Positions 1-12,534 of a stretch of 64,000 bases of DNA are shown here, piece after piece. The DNA is from Beverwykella pulmonaria. Lineage: Eukaryota > Ascomycota > Dothideomycetes > Pleosporales > Melanommataceae. Made by a program: the position numbers and the translations under genes. The stretch spans positions 751,905 through 815,904 of the forward strand of contig BCHH01000004.1 in the NCBI GenBank assembly GCA_001599595.1, written 5' to 3'. Below the pieces are notes generated by a model. That model was not told the origin of the DNA, did no database searches, and saw only the letters and a program-made list of their open reading frames with translations. Position 1 is the stretch's first letter; every line of letters begins with the position of its first letter.

Positions 1-1240
1 TCATCAAGGTACGGCCCATCCATACTCCATCTCCATCTCCATCTCTATCTGCATCTCTGTCTCCATCTCCATCTCCATCCCCATCTCTATCTCCATCTTC
101 ATCTCCATCTCCCATACTAAATACCCCTAGCTTATCCTCACCTCCAACTGCTTTTACTTCCTGTGCAACTGGGCAGTCAAGCACGCGCTCCTCCTCTTCT
201 ACACCTCCATCGCGCGTTCCCCAGGGTACCTATACAGCATCTACATCATGCATTTCGTCGCCTTCGGCTTTGGTCTGTCCTCCATCCTCGTGAACCTCTT
301 CCAGTGTCGCCCCTTTAATAAGGCATGGAGAGGTGCTGAGGTCGAAGGATGGTGTGTCAATTTGAATATCTTTTTCTATTGTAATGCGAGTTTGATGTTG
401 GCGACGGATGTCGTGCTGTATGCTATGCCTGTGGTGTTTACATGGCATCTGCAGTTGGTAAGTTTGATGTTGGATTGAGAAAAGGGAGAGGCTAATAGCG
501 TGAACAGCGACGGCCGCAGAGGATTGGTTTGAATGCGCTGTTTGCGCTGGGCGGACTGTAAGTTATTCCCTACGAGGTAAAATGTAGACACAATGAGCTG
601 ATGGCGTGTAGTGTTCTGGCAGCAAGCGCAGCGAGAATGCACTCTGTCCATCTTTTCAACACGAAGCCCGACTTCACCTGTAAGCCAAAGTCCTCGGAAG
701 TCCGATCTAAATCCCACTAACATCACCCTAGACCGCTTCGCCGACGCTATGATCTGGTCCGTAATCGAAAACCACATCGCGATCGTCGTGTCCTGCGCCC
801 CATCCGTAAAAGTAATCGCTCTCCTCTTGTTCCCCCGCCTAGCCTCATCTATCCGCTCCCTGGCCTCCAAAGCCACCTCCTCGACTTCACGTTCCCGCTC
901 GCGACACTCTATACCAGACCTCGAGTCCGGTGTCACGAGAAAGAGCGATAAACTGAAGCCTACGCCGTCGAGCACGCCGCTTCCTTCGCCGGCGTTCACG
1001 CAAGGTAGTTCGGGGAACAGGACGAGGTCGAGTAGTGGGTTTTCGAAGTGGTTTAAGGGGCCTGCGAGTCCAGTGCTGGGGTCCGGGGACAGTATGGAGG
1101 AGAATGGATTGGTGTATGTGGAGGGGCAAGGCAGCGGAAAGGATGTCAGAATGGTGGATATGCGGAGTGACATACGGGTGCAGCATGACATTTCTGTGGA
1201 GAGCAATCGGGAGAGCAGTGATGCGCATTCGCATTCCTAG
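1..1240 (+). CDS. SAT4/rhodopsin-like fungal integral membrane protein, 5'-truncated
   Basis: This is the 3' part of a fungal multi-TM protein of the SAT4 (rhodopsin-like, PTH11-related) family; its 5' end lies outside the window. My exon model is 1-8, 131-457, 508-557, 612-679 and 732-1240, all with GT-AG junctions and consistent phase. The second exon gives hydrophobic helices with the family hallmark FQCRPFNKAW, followed by the Cys-containing loop and the ALFALGGL helix. The last exon holds a final membrane segment (VVSCAPSVKVIALLLFP), then a long Ser/Arg-rich cytoplasmic tail ending in a His/Ser stretch. Members are widespread in Pezizomycotina and mostly of unknown function; a few are GPCR-like PTH11 receptors, but no CFEM domain can be seen here because the N-terminus is missing. 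Family assignment is fairly secure; ligand and role are unknown. Confidence 0.75.
27..118. repeat. Imperfect (CATCTC)n microsatellite inside an intron
   Basis: About 90 bp of near-perfect hexamer repeat (CATCTC with C/T changes), polypyrimidine on the + strand. It lies within the intron 9-130 of the SAT4-like gene, between a GTACGG donor and a CCCCTAG acceptor. The run ends about 12 nt before the acceptor, so it makes up most of the intron. Confidence 0.85.
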
Positions 1241-1412
1241 TTGTACCAAATTCGAAGAGCATTATCCTAGCTTCATTACCATGTCCTGATACCATTCTGA
1301 ATCTGTGGAATATCCTGAGGTGTTTTAGCCTCCTTTCAACCCCTATCTTATATGTAATTGAAGTTTGAGCTGCAATTCCCTACCCCTCCGGTAGCTATCA
1401 CGCCCGTCCATA

Positions 1413-2051
1413 CTACTCGATATCCTCCCACTCACTTGAATGGCCGCGACCCATATCTAAGACCTCCTCCTCATCCTCTGGACGGTCCAGCGTATACTCA
1501 CCAGTGGCAGAACGCAGGGGCCGAGTACCCATAGTTCCGAGGTGCTGGAAATTAGATGGAGAGCTGATCATGATGCTGCTCCTCTTGCCCCTTCTCTTTG
1601 GTTTCAGGTTAAGCCTGAGGCCGCGGAATGGAGCCTTGACCTTGATAACGAAAAACTTCCATGTTGACTTGGTGGACATGGTGGTCGGCGAAGTGAACCG
1701 TGCGTCGGTGATGGTAGAAGTCAAAGGTGCCTTTTCGGCCAGGCTTTGTCTCTTGAGGACGCTCGGCTGGATATCGGTATCTGGAGTGAAAGGTCCACCC
1801 AAGAAGCTCGCCTTGCGCTTGTGCTCGTGTGTTGGGTGCGGCAGCGCGGTGATGGCGTCGTTGCCAGAGTCGGACAGGAGCGCGGTGGACTCTTTGCGGA
1901 TGTAGGGGAGTGCAGTCTCGGTTGCGGAATGAGCGACGGAGGTATAGAGGGTTGAGGAATTCTGTTCTTCAGGGCATAATTTTTGTTGACTTCGGGACCT
2001 GAAGATGCGGCTGTTGAGAGAGAAGTTGTGGTTGGAAGCGCTGTGAGACAT
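1413..2051 (-). CDS. Small basic protein with a CRIB-like GTPase-binding motif
   Basis: A 212-aa intronless frame starting MSHSASNHNF. The N-terminal two thirds are Ser/Thr/Pro-rich and probably disordered. They are followed by a conserved-looking strand segment (STWKFFVIKVK) and a basic patch (LKPKRRGKRSS). Directly after comes ISSPSNFQHLGTMG, which fits the CRIB/PBD consensus I-S-x-P-x(2-4)-F-x-H-x(2)-H-V-G except for the last His-Val (Thr-Met here). The tail is acidic (DEEEVLDMGRGHSSEWEDIE). CRIB motifs bind GTP-loaded Cdc42/Rac, and small CRIB proteins such as yeast Gic1/Gic2 act in polarity, so a polarity effector is an inference. It is transcribed divergently from HEM2 with 1.27 kb between the starts. 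The frame is convincing; the function is tentative. Confidence 0.6.
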   Translation of the reverse strand: MSHSASNHNFSLNSRIFRSRSQQKLCPEEQNSSTLYTSVAHSATETALPYIRKESTALLSDSGNDAITALPHPTHEHKRKASFLGGPFTPDTDIQPSVLKRQSLAEKAPLTSTITDARFTSPTTMSTKSTWKFFVIKVKAPFRGLRLNLKPKRRGKRSSIMISSPSNFQHLGTMGTRPLRSATGEYTLDRPEDEEEVLDMGRGHSSEWEDIE

Positions 2052-3324
2052 CTTGAAGTTCTATCTTCAGATGCGAGTAATGTGGCCGAGGGACAAAACA
2101 ATCCAAAAATGGAGAATGAAGACCTTTGAGACTGAGGTTCTGAGAGAGTTTTGTGGGCCCTTGCGCATCTTCAGCGACTATGAGAGAACAGTCTGTACGA
2201 GAAGCTTGGGTTGACCGGGAGAGAAAAGCAGAGGAAGGGAAAGGGTAGAGGGTTTGTGTCTGGTGTGGTTGGGCCTGATCGCGTGCGCAAACCGTTGGTA
2301 AGCGAATCGCGAGTGAACGCAGATAGAAAAAAAGAGAAGCGCGAGGCTTTGAAGTGGTGATGATCAAAACTTGAACTCGAAGTGACAGTGACTTGCCGTT
2401 CCGACGTCGTTCACCTCAGATACTAAAGACGAGTCCTACCGTATCTTCATATCTCCACGATGTTTTGAGTTACTCCCAAGCCGACCTTTTAGATAGTAGT
2501 AGTACTCCCAGAGCATGGTCGCATATTGGGGTCGTGGAGCGGTGGCAAGCGTCGAGGGAGCAACGCTAAGCGGGGAGAGAGTACTCATAGACTATCGAAG
2601 CGCAAGTTAAGAGGTGAATGGGAGAGAACAGCTGTTTCATCCATCAACGGATAGTGCGGACTTAGAAAGCTAGCAATTTCCAACTCCTCGGAGTTGACTG
2701 GCTTCGTCATGTCAGCAGAATGGTAGATGGAGACTGAACTTGACTTTAGAACGAAGCGCTGTGTGGGCGGAGAGCATTGCGCTCACCCTGGTACTTGTGA
2801 CCTCCAAGAAACCAGAAATGTGTCGCAAGCTGAACCGGAGAATGTTCATGTCAATGTTCAGGATAGCAGACGTCGTTGTGTGGTGGTCGCGCGCTAAGGC
2901 GTTTGCGGATGCATGTCACGATGGGTGGCAGTGGAACTGAATAAACAGCGCACCCTGATTGGCGGCGGGGAAGACTCGGGTAAGATGCTTTTTTGTGCCC
3001 GCATGCCCGTCTGAAAGTGCGGCGTTCTTGGGACAGGACAACTATCCCCAGGCACTGAACCTCCTTCGTATTTGCCTCTGCCATATTGCTTTCAATACCC
3101 CGTCTTGGAGCTGCGCCCAATTGAGATTCGGCGTGAAACAAACAGTTATAAAGACCTCGGCCGGCGATTTGCCCTTCCACACCCGCCACCCACCTCACGC
3201 AGCAACACTGCGAGCGCACTTTAAAAGCAACGCCTCGGCCCCGATCGCTCCTACGCTCACTCCTCTCCTCTCGTGGCACCAGTACATCTCATCCAGCCGA
3301 CCGACGTCCCCCGAAGCCGTCGCC
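2052..3324. other. Divergent intergenic region (CRIB-like gene / HEM2)
   Basis: Upstream region shared by two divergent genes. The short open frames here show no recognisable protein and overlap on both strands. The only element I would name is a TATA-like box near HEM2. Confidence 0.6.
3147..3153 (+). promoter_or_regulatory. TATA-like box of HEM2
   Basis: TATAAAG, 172 nt upstream of the HEM2 start codon and followed by a pyrimidine-rich leader. The position is plausible for a core promoter, but there is no independent support. Confidence 0.35.
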
Positions 3325-4487
<1,163 letters not shown>

Positions 4488-6765
4488 GATCTGTCTCCTG
4501 CTGCGGATGCGACAAGTGTTTGTTTGCACAATTCCTTTGAACCACTGAATTAGAAGGTTACCATTTCGGCGTTCAATCTCCAGGTAAAAGTTCAATACAT
4601 GTATGCTTGCTGCACAGTATGAACGCTATGATACTGTTGACGAGACGTTCGAGGTGCCCTGATGGCAGTCTCCGTCAACTCTATTCTTTGTCGGTTGCTT
4701 GCTCAGCTTTCATTCGACTCGTCCGCTTTAACATGTATATACGCGAGTCTCTCTCACTTGTGTCGGCGCTTTCGGTTATAGAACGAATGCTAGGATCGGC
4801 AAAAAATAGAACCAGTACGGAAAGCGAGCACTCGTTACGTATAACACGCACGAGTTCGCCCGTACGCTTGTAACAGACCTCCATTGCGACCTACTATGTG
4901 CCGCGAGAAGTAGCTTACCAACTTTTCACATACCCATCCGTCGACGTCCACAAGAGTGGAATGTGCAGCCGGTGTCTTTCCGGCCCGATCGGTGTCTCGC
5001 GGGCAAGGTTAATTATGCCGACGACACCTCTGGCGCTCTCTGTCTGAGCATTCCTTGTTCGTTGCGAAGTGCCGGTCGCCCAATAGACTACCGTATGGGT
5101 TCCGACCAGACAGGCAATGCGGATGGCTCCTCGGAACGACTCGGAGAATCATCTCTCGTCTACAACACCAGATACATAAGATGCCTTACTCATCCCGGGT
5201 CCCCAAAGTTATTCCAGTAGCCCTATGCCTTCCTCAGAAGCAACCTCGCTGGCAAGTCGCAACACCATGCAGTTGGCTGGCAACCCCCAATTCGCTCTGC
5301 GTCCTTTGAACCAATGTTTCCAGGCCGCGAGGCGGTGAGGGTCAGCAGTGAGCACTTCGCTCGGGGAACATGGGATCCCCTGTGATCTGCGCCGCGCCAA
5401 TCGTCTCTCAAGGCCAATCGATAGCCTTATCAGGAGGGTTGTAGGCGGTTGCGGGCATTCTCAAGATGACTGATTTGCGGTGGGGTTGCGTTTCTTTACT
5501 GCTGAGAACGACCATGCATCTCTTGAAGCCCACTTTCGGCTCTTCATTTGCTTCAGAGTTAGGCAGTTGAGCTTCTGTTCCATCAGCGGTTCACAAAGGA
5601 TGCGAACAGCCGTCTTTGCCGCTCCTAATGCCTTTGCGGACCGCTCTAGGCTCGTGCTTCACCGTCTTCTAGAAATGCGGTTCCGTCAGCTTCGTGGCCT
5701 GGGGCTGTCCCTCGGCTTCGCTGCAGCCAGCTACACTAAATAGGCTAGCCCGAGAGACTCGGATGCAGGGCCATTGCAGATCCAGGGTCCAGCTAACTCA
5801 CCGTTTATCGGAGACGGGTGGTTCGGGAATCATCTTGAAATGCTCAAGCTGATATGGAGGAGCTTGAGAAGTGTGGATAGAGCCACGAGCGCCCTCTTTC
5901 CAGCTGGTTGCAGAGAGGGTTTCTTGTGACATTCAGCGCCTCGCGGATGGTCATCCAACACGCACCGGCCGGCCACATGAACATCTCCACCGCCTCGAGT
6001 CCACACCCACGCGCGACAGGCATGCATTCCCCGGCCCGTCTCCAGGTGGGTCCGAGCTACTGTCTGGACCGCCTCACGTTAATCAAAACGTTATCAAAAT
6101 TGCAACTAATCCGGGGATGCATGGCGCCCTCGGAACAAGGCGGGCCCAAGCTCTGGGGAAGTCAGACAAAAAAGGGCCAGTATTTAAATATCGAGTCTTT
6201 GTCCCCATTTTCCAAACGTAAAAAGAGCCCTTTTGTTCAGTGATTTCACTTTCTTTCAACTTGATCACGCGTGGAGATATCGGAATCTGGGTCGAAGGGC
6301 GGTCCGCATTGGGATATTGGTTGGCATCACCCAGCACGGAATTTAGGAATATATACTCGCCCCCACTTCTTTGGATTTTCGCGTGTCTTTTTTTGCTTTC
6401 TGGTCCTGAGCAACCATTGCGACGGTCTCTGTGTGCCACATCTGGCCTTATAGGTAAGTCGCTACTGCGTTCTCTTCATTCCTACGTTGGCTCGCGATGA
6501 GGGGATTCCAACCCTGGACCAGATGGTCGGTCTAGAACTCACTCTCCTTCCTCAAATCCCGCAGGCATACAAGACTCGCGCTCAAACACAGTCAGCTAAT
6601 TTGCAATAATAGAAGCATATCTTCACGCACCGCAACATCCTCACCTCCATCCGCCGATTCGCCGCCGCCACCCCCCACGCTCACGCGATCATCCCGCACA
6701 CACACACACACACACTTTCACCGGTCACCCCCTAGCTTCAGCTTCAGCTCAGAAATTCGGACATC
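4488..6765. other. Intergenic, 2.3 kb, no supported gene
   Basis: Holds the HEM2 3' UTR and the upstream region of the small Cys-rich gene. Only short, unrelated frames occur, with no conserved motif or splice-compatible chain. A (CA)9 tract lies near 6.7 kb. Confidence 0.55.
6697..6715. repeat. (CA)9 dinucleotide repeat
   Basis: Perfect CA run about 50 nt upstream of the ATG of the small Cys-rich gene, so probably in its promoter or 5' leader. Confidence 0.85.
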
Positions 6766-7062
6766 ATGTGCTCCTATACGTACTCTTGGTACTATTGCAA
6801 TCACGACTATTACATCTGGTGAGCCACAGCCAATACCCATTCCCTCACAAACCATATGCAAGCTGTATATCTGACAGCTGGATTCCGCAGGGCCAATAGC
6901 ATGGAAGTCTGCCACAACCGTCTTCTGTCTGGATACTCGTACGACGCGTGGAGTATTGACATGTGCAAGAATATGAAGGTCACCTGTGGCGGCTTCTCGA
7001 ATTACTATTGCTCGGATTGCTCCGAGGATGTCGCGCTGGAGTATGAGCTGGATGAGATGTGA
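6766..7062 (+). CDS. Small Cys/Tyr-rich protein of unknown function
   Basis: Two exons, 6766-6818 and 6891-7062, with the junction codon TG|G (Trp), give 74 aa. The first exon encodes MCSYTYSWYYCNHDYYIW; the second has CGGF and CSDCSE motifs and an acidic end. Seven cysteines (about 2, 10, 26, 44, 51, 59, 62) in such a short chain suggest metal binding or a compact disulfide fold. There is no hydrophobic signal peptide, so an intracellular zinc-type protein is likelier than a secreted effector. Its start MCxYTYxxYxCxHD resembles small uncharacterised fungal proteins I have seen. I do not know a function. Confidence 0.5.
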
Positions 7063-7439
7063 AGCGCTGCTTCGGATGATTAATTGCGTATTTGCACGGC
7101 TTCAGCAGAGGTGACGAAGACGATCATGACCACGACGAGTTTCCTAACCTTTGCGAATTTTTAAACAGCATTTACACTCTACGGCGCTGGATACCTTTTC
7201 TTCATCTAGCGTTACAGCGTGCGGACAGGCAAGGGCGCATCATCGGCGCCACACTTGTTCGAATTTTAGGTTGATAGGATCGCGCTCATCTTGGGTCCTA
7301 TGTTCGCTATGCGCGCGATCTTTCAGTTTGCTTATAATATATACCATAGATCGCAGGTTCGTTGCACATTGTTTGCTTAGTTAGCACTTCGTTCCGTTCC
7401 GTTTCAATGCATCTGCCTTTATTTACTGCTAGTCAGCTA
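7063..7439. other. Convergent 3' intergenic region
   Basis: Separates the 3' ends of the small Cys-rich gene (+) and the thioesterase gene (-). I see no gene here. Confidence 0.6.
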
Positions 7440-9024
7440 CTACTCAGTCACGCTCTGTTCCGCAACCTTTGGGTTCAATCCAATGTCATCTTGCTTGATA
7501 CTCTCCTTGACCTGCTCCGCCCTCCTCCTTGCATCGAGATACATCATAAACTCCTGATACGTCCGCGGCATAACGCGGATATTCTTCTCCACCGTAAAGG
7601 TATAATTGAACTGCCCTGTGGGTTTACTCCGCCCATGCTCCACATCCCGCACTTTCGAGTCAACTCTAATCTGCACCCGTGTGTATTGATTCTCTGCGTC
7701 GAACTCCTCGCCCGGCGCGCCAATCAAGGGTGGGTCTGTGTACACAACTGTCGCGGTGAGGTAGAGGATGGAGCCTACGGGGACCGGGTTTTGGAATGTC
7801 GAAGGGTCGAGAGAGACAAATGTAGGGCGGGCGTGGGCGAAGGCGGCCGCCGCCGTGAAGGCGAGCTCGAAGGTCTGCTTCAGCAGGAAGCCGCCGAAGA
7901 TCATGAAGTGGTGCCGGTTGCGGTTTTGAGGCTGCATGATGGTTGCCGAACGGAGCCGGGTTGTGTCCATGAAGTGCACGTTGTCTGGTTTGCGTAGGTG
8001 GTTATAGGCTTGTGTGTGTCAGTAGGGTTGAGGGGAAGGAGGCCGGTAGGGGTGCCGCGTACGATCGTGGTATTGGAGTTGTTTTTGCCAGAAGGCATGG
8101 ATGAGGTCGCTTTCGAGGTCGTTGGGAGTATGCTTTATAAGGGCGGTTTGGTTGCGTTGCTTGCGGATCGCCGAGTTGCGTTCACCGAGGGCGTAGAGGC
8201 GCTTTTCTTCGGCAGTTTCGACGATGAGGGGGTTCACTGGAACTGGTCTGCGATTCTGTTAGCTGATAGCCCAAATATGCTTCTGGTAGATACAATAAGA
8301 GCTGAGTTGATCCAACTACTCTCCTCTCCCTGGAGTGGGAATGAGCATCATACTTCTTTGTGCCTGGGTCGAGGGACACCATGGTAAATGTACAGCTGAG
8401 CAGTACGTCCTCGTTTTTGATGCGTTCGCCTTCCTTTGGGGCTTTCGCGACTTGCATCGACACCTCCAGGCTACTCCTCCCCGTTGCATATGTTACTTGT
8501 CCAGACAGCTCCAAATCGCATATCTCGGTCAGTGGGTGGTTAATTACGATTCGATCACAGGACGCCGTTACGGTCGTTACATCTTCGCCGGTATGCTTAT
8601 AGGCAATGACGCCTGACAGGGCATCTAGATCCATGAAGATTGTACCGAGACGTATATGCCCTGAGGAATTGAGATATGTATCCAGCAACCAGGGGTCTTG
8701 TGCCAGCGGCAGGACTACGGAGTGGTAGCTCTCTTCCATTCGTTTTGGTGTAAGGTCCCGGTTTGAAGGCACTTCCTGCTTTCCGGAAGCTTTGCCGGGA
8801 GTTGTGCCTTCGGCCTGTTGCTTCCGGAGTGCTTCAATCCATGGCGTTCGCACCCGTTGTTCGGTGAGCGCGCGGAACACTCCATCGGTGGAAGCTACTC
8901 GGGTCGTGTGGAAGCTTCGGGTTGTCCGTGAAGATGTGGAGACTATTCGAGGGATCAAATGTGGACCATCGTATATCGGCGCAGAGCGTAGACGCCGCAG
9001 CGCCGTTCTCGATATACTGGCCAT
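7440..9024 (-). CDS. Mitochondrial acyl-CoA thioesterase, ACOT9-type double hotdog
   Basis: Hydrolyses acyl-CoA to free fatty acid and CoA; family members act in mitochondria. Three exons on the minus strand (9024-8354, 8247-8063, 8008-7440) give 474 aa with consistent phase. The N-terminus is Arg/Ser-rich without acidic residues (MASISRTALRRLRSAP, then RSFHTTRVAST), typical of a mitochondrial presequence. The first hotdog covers the segment with LGTIFMDLDALSGVIAYKH. The second contains TIMQPQNRNRHHFMIFGGFLL, i.e. the conserved MQPQxRNxHxxxFGG core, and runs to the C-terminus. The last junction uses an AAG acceptor and is the least certain. It is transcribed away from the next gene across only 170 bp. 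Confidence 0.87.
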
Positions 9025-9194
9025 GGTGTTGGGGTGTGCAGCGCCATTGCTCCCCCGCGATGCCTGCCGAAACGAAGGCTTGGCAAGAAGCTTGGACTCA
9101 ACTTCGAAGACGGCACTCGCACCTCACTCACCTTCTCACAACGAAAATAGACCTCAGGTTCCGAGTCTCTTCTCAACTTCGTGTTGATTAGGGG
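9025..9194. promoter_or_regulatory. Compact bidirectional promoter region
   Basis: Only 170 bp separate the start codons of the thioesterase gene (-) and the unknown gene at 9195 (+). Both promoters and leaders must fit or overlap here. No TATA box is obvious. Confidence 0.45.
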
Positions 9195-12100
9195 ATGTCG
9201 AGGACTCTTGAGCTCGGACGCGCGGTCCTAGACTCGCCGAGCGCTCAACTCCAACTCTGGTTCACCACTCTGATCACCATCTCACCACAGCAGGACTCAA
9301 TTAACATCCAGAAACTCAATGAGCGAGCACTACTCGACCTGCTGTTGTCTGGCAGCACTTGGGTCGGTCGGGGCCAAGGTTTGCATATGGTGCTCGAGTT
9401 CACAGGCCAAGGAGAGCCACCAGGTCGCAGGGAACTTAGTCTACTGGCTGAGCAGATTATTAATGCTCCAGTAAAGTACAATGATGATTGTCTTACTTCT
9501 TCTGACGAGGACTAGGTATGGAGTCAGTTGAACCTCAGTCCATCTTTGCCAAGGCATGAGATGGGTGACAATGCGGTGCCCTTCGATCACGGAAAACTAC
9601 AAATTAACATCCAGCACGCTCGTGCAGAAACCGAAATGGAAGCAAAACCATGTCACCGAATTTCCACCAATGTCCCTATCGCTGATGTTACACCACCTCA
9701 AGGAGTTGCCCGTCTGGGATTATCATCTATACGGTTCTCAATGGAGATCATCAAAACACGGCACATTGTTAAACCTACAAAGACGAAAAGACGAAAGAAG
9801 TCTGACCGCAAGGATATTTCCAAGGCCGGGGTAGGAGGGGCTGGACAACCAGAGTTGAAAAGAATAACTGCATATGATCCTGAGAACGCTGACGATGACG
9901 AAATTCTGGTATACAATGAACATGACATTACGTATAATTCGCACGAGGGCGACCATTCTCTTCCTCAAACACTTATTCAGGACCCACAAAGTCGAAAACG
10001 ACATTCGACGCTACCTTTTATATCCACAAGCCCCGAAACCTTGTCAGAGGAATGGACCCACAACGCGCGAAAGCGAAAACAGCTTTGGTCGTTGCCTAGC
10101 TCAAGCATAACTCTTCCCGAGTCACATCTTTCTCCTAGCCTCTGTGAGCTAGGGACGTTGGTTGATGCCGCGTTGCGCCTTACAGTCTCAAACAGCCTTC
10201 CTAGGCCTTTGACGGCGATGACAGGAGTGAAGGTCAAAGTCAACACATTTGCGGGAAGTCTCGCAGATATCGCACCGACTTTGTGGAGCCCGGGGTATTC
10301 TTTAGTCAGAGCAGTTCTCACACTAGCTAGCCATTGCCTCACACTAACTTCTTTCAGGCGCTATCACAAAGGTCCCACTTTCTCCCAATTATTAGCCGTT
10401 CCATGATCCAGGCAGCTAATGTAAGGGCCAAGTCGTTGTCGTTACAAGACAAGATTGCAAATCTCGCTGCTTGCTCCACGAGTGATGCATCGGATTTTAT
10501 GTGTCAAGATCGGTTTAACCAGAATGGTAATAAAGGCATCGTCAAATCTCTTAGCGCTCAACTCTGGATGCAGACACAGAGAACATTGACCATCAAAACA
10601 TCAACCGGGTCTCTTCTCGCTTTTTGTGCCGCAGACTCACACGACCCATCTCTGTCAGACTTGAATGAGATTTTCGATGGTTTTTCAACATGGGCTGAAG
10701 GGAATGAAATGGATTCGCCGCAAGTCAACTATGTTAAGAACACAGATGATGCAGTTCATGATCCAGGAATGTTGTCCAACCTTCCCACGAGCTCAGACTA
10801 CACAAAGCCTTTCGTTGGCAATCATTCACCAGCCAACGTGCAATTTAATGTATTAGAACAAAAAGACCACATGTCACTCGCTTCAAAGGACGCGGCGAGG
10901 GGCTCTATAGTCGAACCCCACGTCTTTGGAAACTGTCAAGCGGGGCCCTCTTACGATATTCCAAGTCGTTACAAGCATAAAATGGTTCCTTCTAGTACAG
11001 AAGAAAAAAAGGTAACCGTTTTTCTACCCAGCCTCGACGCAAGGACCTTGAAAGACCTAAATCGTTCACTGAAGGATGATCCTCAAGAAAACATGCTTCT
11101 CGACCACCAGTCACCACAACACGGAAGAGACAAAGAGAGTATTGTGCAGCATCGTTGGGCAGTCGAAGAGGAGACGAATGCAGCTAATGAGATTATGCTT
11201 CTTACATTTTAAAATCCGGATCCCCTCCTCTGTACCAGTAGTTTCCAACACAGACGATGATCGGAGGAATTGGAATTTGTGCGAACTGGGACGCGTGACT
11301 ATATTAGGCGTTGCACTTAGGATGAGCCAGCCTTCTGCATCTTGGAGATGCGAGAGGCCCTTGATGGCTGATAGGCCGGTGTCGATTTGAACCTTTTCAC
11401 CTTCCTCAGCTCTTCTAGCGTGAGTGGCAAACGACCAGAGTCCCAAGGCCTTTGCCAACATCCCTGCTGCGGATAACTCCGACCATTCCCTTCCGCATGG
11501 CTCCACATAGCCTCTCTAGACGTCACTCTAGGCTATCCGGCACGGATGCCTTATACCTGTTTCTGAAGTTGCGGCCTTCACGTGAAGCTGTATCGCTTAT
11601 ACTGACTCGCGATCATGCATCGATTCATAGTTGTGAAAAGATGCATGGTTTTCTTCCCTGCTTGATTCACACCAGAACTTACAAGTGGGGTACGGTTGGT
11701 GCAGGCAAATTTTCGCAATTGGTGGTACGCAGTTTGAAACGTGACAACCGTGATGTTTGTCCCTGGATGCAGCCCGATAGAGTTCTAACTCGAAACTGGC
11801 TACATAACAGGCAAATGGCAAACACCACGCTCTGTATGTCCTTTTGCATTCTTAGCAGACATAGATACTGAAAAAAAGCCATCGATTCCTCTCTACCTCA
11901 CCCATCCACAACAGTTCGGATGGCACCTTCAGCAACTTGCAGTTGTCTAACCCCTGGAACAAACAGGGAACAGAAGCCGCCCGGGATCTTTGAAGGATGG
12001 ATCTGCGCAAGGGCCGATGAGATGCCGCACAGGCCCATCTCGAAACAGGGTCCTACCAATCCCCATCAATTTTACACGACGTTCAGGGGTTTAACCCCAG

Positions 12101-12534
12101 GCTACACAGTTCAGATCATGGATGTGGAAGAGTTGTTTCTTCAACCTTTAGCAAACGAGTTCACAAAACCTTGGCCTGGTTCAACCCAGACGCATATCCT
12201 AGGAGAGTTGGCTTCTATTGGATTGCGCAAGCAAAGAGCCCCTCGTTACGGAGTGCACACTTACTCGCTGAATTGTAACCTCGCGTACAGCGGTAAGGAA
12301 CAACTTTCGCGCTTGTCAACGTACCTTGGTTGAACATTAGCGCACGATGCAAGAGGTACAACTTCTAGAAAACTCAAGAGACCGAATTTCCTCAAGGAGC
12401 GTTTCTCCCGTTTTGACAAAGATCCAAGGGCCACAATCAACACTCGTCGACCAAGACCTCTCATGGAAATGATGAAATCTCTGTTCTATCGGATCAAGTC
12501 CGATGTGGCTTGCGGCTTGCCTGAAGAGAAATAG
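9195..12534 (+). CDS. Unrecognised multi-exon gene encoding a large, poorly conserved protein
   Basis: Not recognised. Several long frames on this strand can be chained by splice sites. They are: 9195-9475 (MSRTLELGRAVLDSPSAQLQ...); 9539 to about 10290 (basic stretch KPTKTKRRKKSDRK, acidic patch ENADDDEILVYNE); 10357 to about 11210 (Ser/Asp-rich, probably disordered); perhaps 11513-11693; and about 11920-12292. The last of these joins in phase to a terminal exon 12341-12534 ending SDVACGLPEEK. The terminal junction (AGC G|CG CAC) and the 9475/9539 junction are the best supported; the middle is uncertain. A competing minus-strand frame lies at 11111-11506. Two genes rather than one are possible. 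It looks like a nuclear or regulatory disordered protein, but no domain is evident. Confidence 0.4.

Noticed and set aside
11111..11506. 131-aa minus-strand frame (MEPCGREWSELSAAG...)
   Set aside because: Protein-like in composition, but lies inside the chain of plus-strand segments and has no splice partners or motif; kept only as an alternative.
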